Translations under genes and position numbers: made by a program
The notes under the pieces: generated by a model
Databases searched by the model: none
What the model saw: only the letters and a program-made list of their open reading frames with translations
What the model was told of the DNA's origin: nothing
Part shown: positions 61,401 through 64,000 of the stretch, piece after piece
How positions within the stretch are numbered: position 1 is the first letter of the stretch
Layout: every line of letters starts with the position of its first letter
Assembly (NCBI RefSeq): GCF_000800015.1
Contig: NZ_JUGR01000001.1
Location: 248,001-312,000, forward strand
DNA from: Terriglobus sp. TAA 43
Lineage (GTDB): Bacteria; Acidobacteriota; Terriglobia; Terriglobales; Acidobacteriaceae
Reading direction: 5' to 3'
DNA length: 64,000 nt

Positions 61401-63183
61401 ACCTAGTAAGGGAGAGGCCACGGTGCTATGGCGTCTGAAGGCATCGCAGGTTGGATCTGTGAAGTTGGTCGCGACAGCTATCACCGATACTGAATCGGAC
61501 GCATTGGAGGTCAGCTTCCCGGTAGAGCCAGCCGGTGTTGCGAAGACACTTGCATCGAGCGGGGTCGTGACACAAGAGGGAGCCCAAGCAAATGCATCGG
61601 TGAACTTTCCTGCGAGTACGGATGCCGCAGCGCACTCAGTGCGTATTGAAGTCAGCCCATCCATTGCGGGGTCGCTCTTCACGGCGCTCGATTACCTCAC
61701 CAGCTTCCCGTATGGCTGCACGGAGCAAACAATGTCCAGCTTCCTGCCAAACGTAATTGTCTCGGAGACCTTGCAACGGTTGAAACCAGGCGCACATGTT
61801 GATGAAGCAGATCTACATGCAAAGATGTCTGCGGGGCTGGATCGTCTCCAGGATTATCAGCATGACGATGGTGGATGGGGTTGGTGGAAGGAAGACGATA
61901 GCCGCATCTACATGACTGCCTATGTCGTCGGTGGTTTGGGGCAGGGGGCACAGTTTGTTCCGATGAACGCGCAGCAAAAGCAGATGATCAATCGCGGCAT
62001 GCAGTATCTCCGTAAAGGTTTGAAGGATCATCCTAAAATGCGACCGGAGTTACGCGCCGCTGTGGTCTATGCGCTTGCGAACGCGGGCGATACCAACCTG
62101 AATGAAGCTCTGGATGCACAGTGGGATCGTCGTAAAGATCTGCAGCCAGAAGCGCTGGCCATGACCGGCCTGGCGATGCTGCAGGGCAAGGATGCTCGTG
62201 CTGCCGAGATCGCAAATCTGTTACGTGGTAAGGCAACCCGAAAGGGTGAGCTTGTCTCGTGGACCGGTTCGTATGTTCCATTGCTGGATGCGGAGTACAA
62301 CAACGACTCAGAAGCAACGGCCTATGCTGTGCGATTGCTCGCGAAAATCAACGCGAATGATCCTCTGCTGCCGGGAGCGGCACAGTGGCTTATGCGGGCA
62401 CGCAATAACGGTGGATGGTGGGAGTCGACCGAGCAGACGGCGATGGTGCTCTTTGGTTTGGTGGACTACCTGGCCGCATCGCACGAACTGGATGCGAACT
62501 TCAGCGTCGATGTGTTGGTCAATGGCAAGTCGGTTGGGGAGAGAACCTTCAATGCGAATGATGCTTTGAGCGGTGCTTCTCTGAAGGTTGATCTAAGCAG
62601 CGCGCAGCTTGCCACTACGGGGAACAGTGTGCAGATCGTGCGGCATGGTGGCTCTGGCCGCGTGTATTGGTCTGTGCGTGGTCGATATTTCTCCACCGAA
62701 AAGAAGGACTACCAGGCCGGTACGCTTTCACTGAACCTGACACGCGATTACTTTAAGCTGCAACCGACGCAGAAGGACGGCAAGGTTGTATACAGCCTTG
62801 TACCGCTTGGGACAGATGCTCAGGTAGGTGATGTGATTGCCGTGCATGAGGCTATCAATGGTTCTCCCATGCGATATCTCCTTCTGGAAGATCCCATCCC
62901 TGCGGGTACGGAGTTCATTACGAATGAAGATAGTTATCCCATCGATAAGCGGCCCGGCGGTTGGTATGACTGGTTCACACGTCGCGAGTTTCACGATGAT
63001 CGCGCTGCATTCTTCGCCAGCGATTTCACAGGGCGGCAGGAAGTCTTCTATCTCATTCGCGTTGTGAACCCTGGAAACTTCAATATCAGTCCCTCTCATG
63101 TGGAACCGATGTATCAGCCAGGCATTGAAGCATCCAGCGATGCTTCGCATCTGAACGTTCCTGCTCCAGGAGGTGCGCGATGA
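58495..63183 (+). CDS. YfaS-type bacterial alpha-2-macroglobulin with thioester
   Basis: About 1562 aa from the ATG at 58495. A Sec signal peptide (ending SSLHAQ, no lipobox Cys) precedes macroglobulin-like domains, including MG2 (ERPVYRPTHTVHWKAILRE). An acidic insert with SDDDESPADSDSSDDS (near 450-470) interrupts an MG domain. The alpha-2-macroglobulin family region (FPDTAYWAPDVHTDSSGHAR) comes next. The thioester motif is intact at Cys1075 (YGCTEQ), followed by the helical toroid with DGGWGWWK. Bacterial homologues trap proteases by covalent thioester attack in the periplasm. Overlaps with both neighbours show a three-gene operon. Confidence 0.93.
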   Translation: MRLRVVSLFVLLLLAVSSLHAQDDSVSFNLSSSKTFAPGEQPKIHLYTHNVDALEFRVYRVNDPVKFLENLRELHSFGPEGSLLGPERVDEKSWLERFHDWKTALWNSIRSFFRHQFSHEARHSLRQQQTRLNRKSRIVSEAEFAQIPVLNSSQLVARWHQQVPSTYISDANDVPVSKLEAGLYLLEATDGRYKAYTLLMVTEMVLVTRTTPTGITAYVVDRVTGAPISGAKVDAGYGHNSFASATTDANGIADLLVKEKKGDNDNLWIVSAKDKDVAVSTPGGWTLNYSSNRNMVGYAFTERPVYRPTHTVHWKAILREKRGNSLAIPDITKAHVAIVDGADQTVFEKDLPVVHGNVSSDYELPKDAALGYYTLRVQSGDDVVVTSGFHVEAYRKPEYRVQVTAQQKRVLQGTTVPVTIDSRYFFGEPVAGGKVKYRIYHERHFWWGESDDDESPADSDSSDDSAGYNGDEEAEKTGVLDSKGVLTIQVPTQVEGNSHSDLDYTVEAGVTDAANREITGRGRFLATYSTFRVNVEPVSYAVRPNEMAKVRVTAVDYDNKPVSTRVHLQLRFRHWESGKNVITEGAATDVTMDASGHATGELPVGTPQYASAEVMATAASVQSGTRDPIDTSYLYILGAGERSWESGSGTAQIVTDKKSYAPGDVAHISIVSEVAGFHALVITEGATLLKREVMHTDGKTLSFDLSITGDAQPNITVSTLFLKNNTLYQATKRIAVPPVQQKLQVEVTQTKDIFQPQQSATYDVLTKDFAGNPVSADVSFGVVDEAIYSLYPDSSGDMVKSLYPQRYSSAEVESSLEYYFSGEAGSKSPMLAERNRRFRPRLAQVKPGNEAAPKVRKAFPDTAYWAPDVHTDSSGHARVTLTFPDSLTTWRATVHAITDDSKAGSASSKVLVRKDVLVRMGTPRFMLKGDEITLPVIVHNYLPDGKTVKVSLNVSGLDVVHAPDATVPVPSKGEATVLWRLKASQVGSVKLVATAITDTESDALEVSFPVEPAGVAKTLASSGVVTQEGAQANASVNFPASTDAAAHSVRIEVSPSIAGSLFTALDYLTSFPYGCTEQTMSSFLPNVIVSETLQRLKPGAHVDEADLHAKMSAGLDRLQDYQHDDGGWGWWKEDDSRIYMTAYVVGGLGQGAQFVPMNAQQKQMINRGMQYLRKGLKDHPKMRPELRAAVVYALANAGDTNLNEALDAQWDRRKDLQPEALAMTGLAMLQGKDARAAEIANLLRGKATRKGELVSWTGSYVPLLDAEYNNDSEATAYAVRLLAKINANDPLLPGAAQWLMRARNNGGWWESTEQTAMVLFGLVDYLAASHELDANFSVDVLVNGKSVGERTFNANDALSGASLKVDLSSAQLATTGNSVQIVRHGGSGRVYWSVRGRYFSTEKKDYQAGTLSLNLTRDYFKLQPTQKDGKVVYSLVPLGTDAQVGDVIAVHEAINGSPMRYLLLEDPIPAGTEFITNEDSYPIDKRPGGWYDWFTRREFHDDRAAFFASDFTGRQEVFYLIRVVNPGNFNISPSHVEPMYQPGIEASSDASHLNVPAPGGAR

Positions 63184-63953
63184 ACCCATCACGGCTCATA
63201 CTGCGCAACACAGTTGTCGTTGCCTTGCAACAAGTCGCGCTTGCTACAGTGCTCTTTCTGCTAATTGTGGGATGGCTGCACATTCCAGATGCCAATGCTC
63301 TTGAGGTGCTGATCAGCATCCTGTTGATATTGCTGATTGCTGTCATTGGTGGCGCTGGAGAGTCCGCCATCGCGCTTCGTGTCGCAGGCCGACCAATCAT
63401 CCTGCGAGGCCTTATACCGGGTACGGTCGCTGTGATTGTGGCCGCAGTACTCTGGTATTCGATCTCGCTTGGCGTGGACCACCTGAGCGCGAAGACAGTC
63501 CTGTGGGCGGGGTATCTGAATTCGCGTTTTCCTTCTTCGCTTCGGAGCCTCTTTTCGTTTGAGCACCTTTTCCAGTGGTCGTCCTGGCTGGAGAATCTGG
63601 TGTGTTGGGGCACGGCAGGTTTCCTGACTGCCGCTGCGTTTGTCGTTATCACTCGCGACGCATTTGTAAAGGGCCTTCGCGCCATCCTTTGGTCGTGGCG
63701 TTATTGGTTGTCTGTTTTGCTGTTCGCAGTGGTTGGGGGAGTTCTCACCGGGAAATTGATGGGATGGACTCCGGGGCATGGCCTTCGTGTGGAGGCATTT
63801 AGCCTGATGGCTCGGATGGCGCTGGTAATCGTATTGAATGCCGCCACCATTGCATTACTTCTGCAGGCCATGGCACACGCTGTTGTTCGGAGTCACTCTA
63901 TTGGGATGGACGAGCCTGCAACGAGCCAGCCGCGTACAGCGGAGATGCCGTAG
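63180..63953 (+). CDS. Unrecognised multi-pass membrane protein downstream of A2M
   Basis: 257 aa, starting in an ATGA overlap with the alpha-2-macroglobulin stop (63180-63183). It has about six membrane helices (VALATVLFLLIVGWLHI, LISILLILLIAVIGGAG, GLIPGTVAVIVAAVLWY, WGTAGFLTAAAFVVI, YWLSVLLFAVVGGVLTGKLM, MALVIVLNAATIALLL). No family is recognised. Coupling to the A2M gene suggests a role as anchor or partner in the same envelope system. In E. coli the yfaS neighbourhood encodes DUF2300 and DUF2138 proteins instead. Confidence 0.75.
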   Translation: MNPSRLILRNTVVVALQQVALATVLFLLIVGWLHIPDANALEVLISILLILLIAVIGGAGESAIALRVAGRPIILRGLIPGTVAVIVAAVLWYSISLGVDHLSAKTVLWAGYLNSRFPSSLRSLFSFEHLFQWSSWLENLVCWGTAGFLTAAAFVVITRDAFVKGLRAILWSWRYWLSVLLFAVVGGVLTGKLMGWTPGHGLRVEAFSLMARMALVIVLNAATIALLLQAMAHAVVRSHSIGMDEPATSQPRTAEMP

Positions 63954-64000
63954 CGATCGACCAATTGCCGTGTGCGCGCAGCCGCTGCAGCGTGCGCTGC
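63954..64000. other. Window end, nothing identified
   Basis: 47 bases after the last stop; too short to assign. A minus-strand gene could end here but cannot be supported. Confidence 0.3.

Overview
The window is a stretch of ordinary chromosome, moderately to highly GC-rich, from a Gram-negative bacterium. Gene content points to the Acidobacteriota, most likely class Terriglobia (Terriglobus/Granulicella/Edaphobacter-like). Pointers are the fused alpha/beta 2-oxo acid dehydrogenase E1, a pro-kumamolisin/Ig-repeat surface protein, BlaI/BlaR1-type regulators, a hopanoid radical SAM enzyme (HpnJ), a DUF507 pair and several secreted proteins ending in ...AQ signal peptides. This placement is inference from gene families; no rRNA is present. 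I see no prophage, insertion sequence, CRISPR array, integron or classical defence island.

Layout. 1-10.2 kb: a partial secreted alginate-lyase-like enzyme, a YihY/BrkB membrane protein, an RsbU-type PP2C phosphatase, an MscS channel, two related small secreted proteins, a subtilase and the fused E1 dehydrogenase. 10.3-18.5 kb: polyphosphate kinase, a 22-residue-repeat exported protein, heme A synthase with ProC, an M28 peptidase and MurA. 18.5-28 kb: a polytopic GT-C-like protein, a Spy-like protein, an M24 peptidase, a sensor histidine kinase, MurQ, signal peptidase I, a 40-aa His-rich peptide, and pgk-tpiA. 28-31.5 kb: a probable blaI-blaR1-degP operon. A 13-bp sequence is shared between the blaI leader and the degP start.

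31.5-42.6 kb: an intergenic region with three 25-bp direct repeats, a TetR gene with a perfect palindromic operator and its DUF308-like partner, an unknown membrane protein, UvrA translationally coupled to a CPBP protease, two divergent secreted proteins and GlmU. 42.7-50 kb: a 1442-aa Ig-repeat protein whose sedolisin catalytic domain looks eroded, a pair of overlapping half-size DMT transporters, a PH-like protein and HpnJ. 50-57 kb: an adaptor-TPR-TolC operon without a pump, RecJ with a small acidic protein, a thioredoxin-like 2Fe-2S protein, two DUF507 genes and tRNA-Glu(CTC). 57.5-64 kb: a tightly overlapping operon of a DUF1175 protein (NlpC/P60-like Cys/His motifs), a YfaS-type alpha-2-macroglobulin with an intact thioester motif, and a membrane protein.

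Themes. Much of the window concerns the cell envelope: peptidoglycan precursor synthesis and recycling (MurA, GlmU, MurQ), envelope stress and proteolysis (DegP, BlaR1, Spy-like, subtilase, A2M), and export (LepB, TolC/HlyD). The rest is core metabolism (Pgk, TpiA, ProC, E1, PPK) and DNA repair (UvrA, RecJ). The best candidates for something under-described are the DUF1175-A2M-membrane operon, the decayed sedolisin scaffold, the putative BlaI operator shared by blaI and degP, and the triple-repeat intergenic element.
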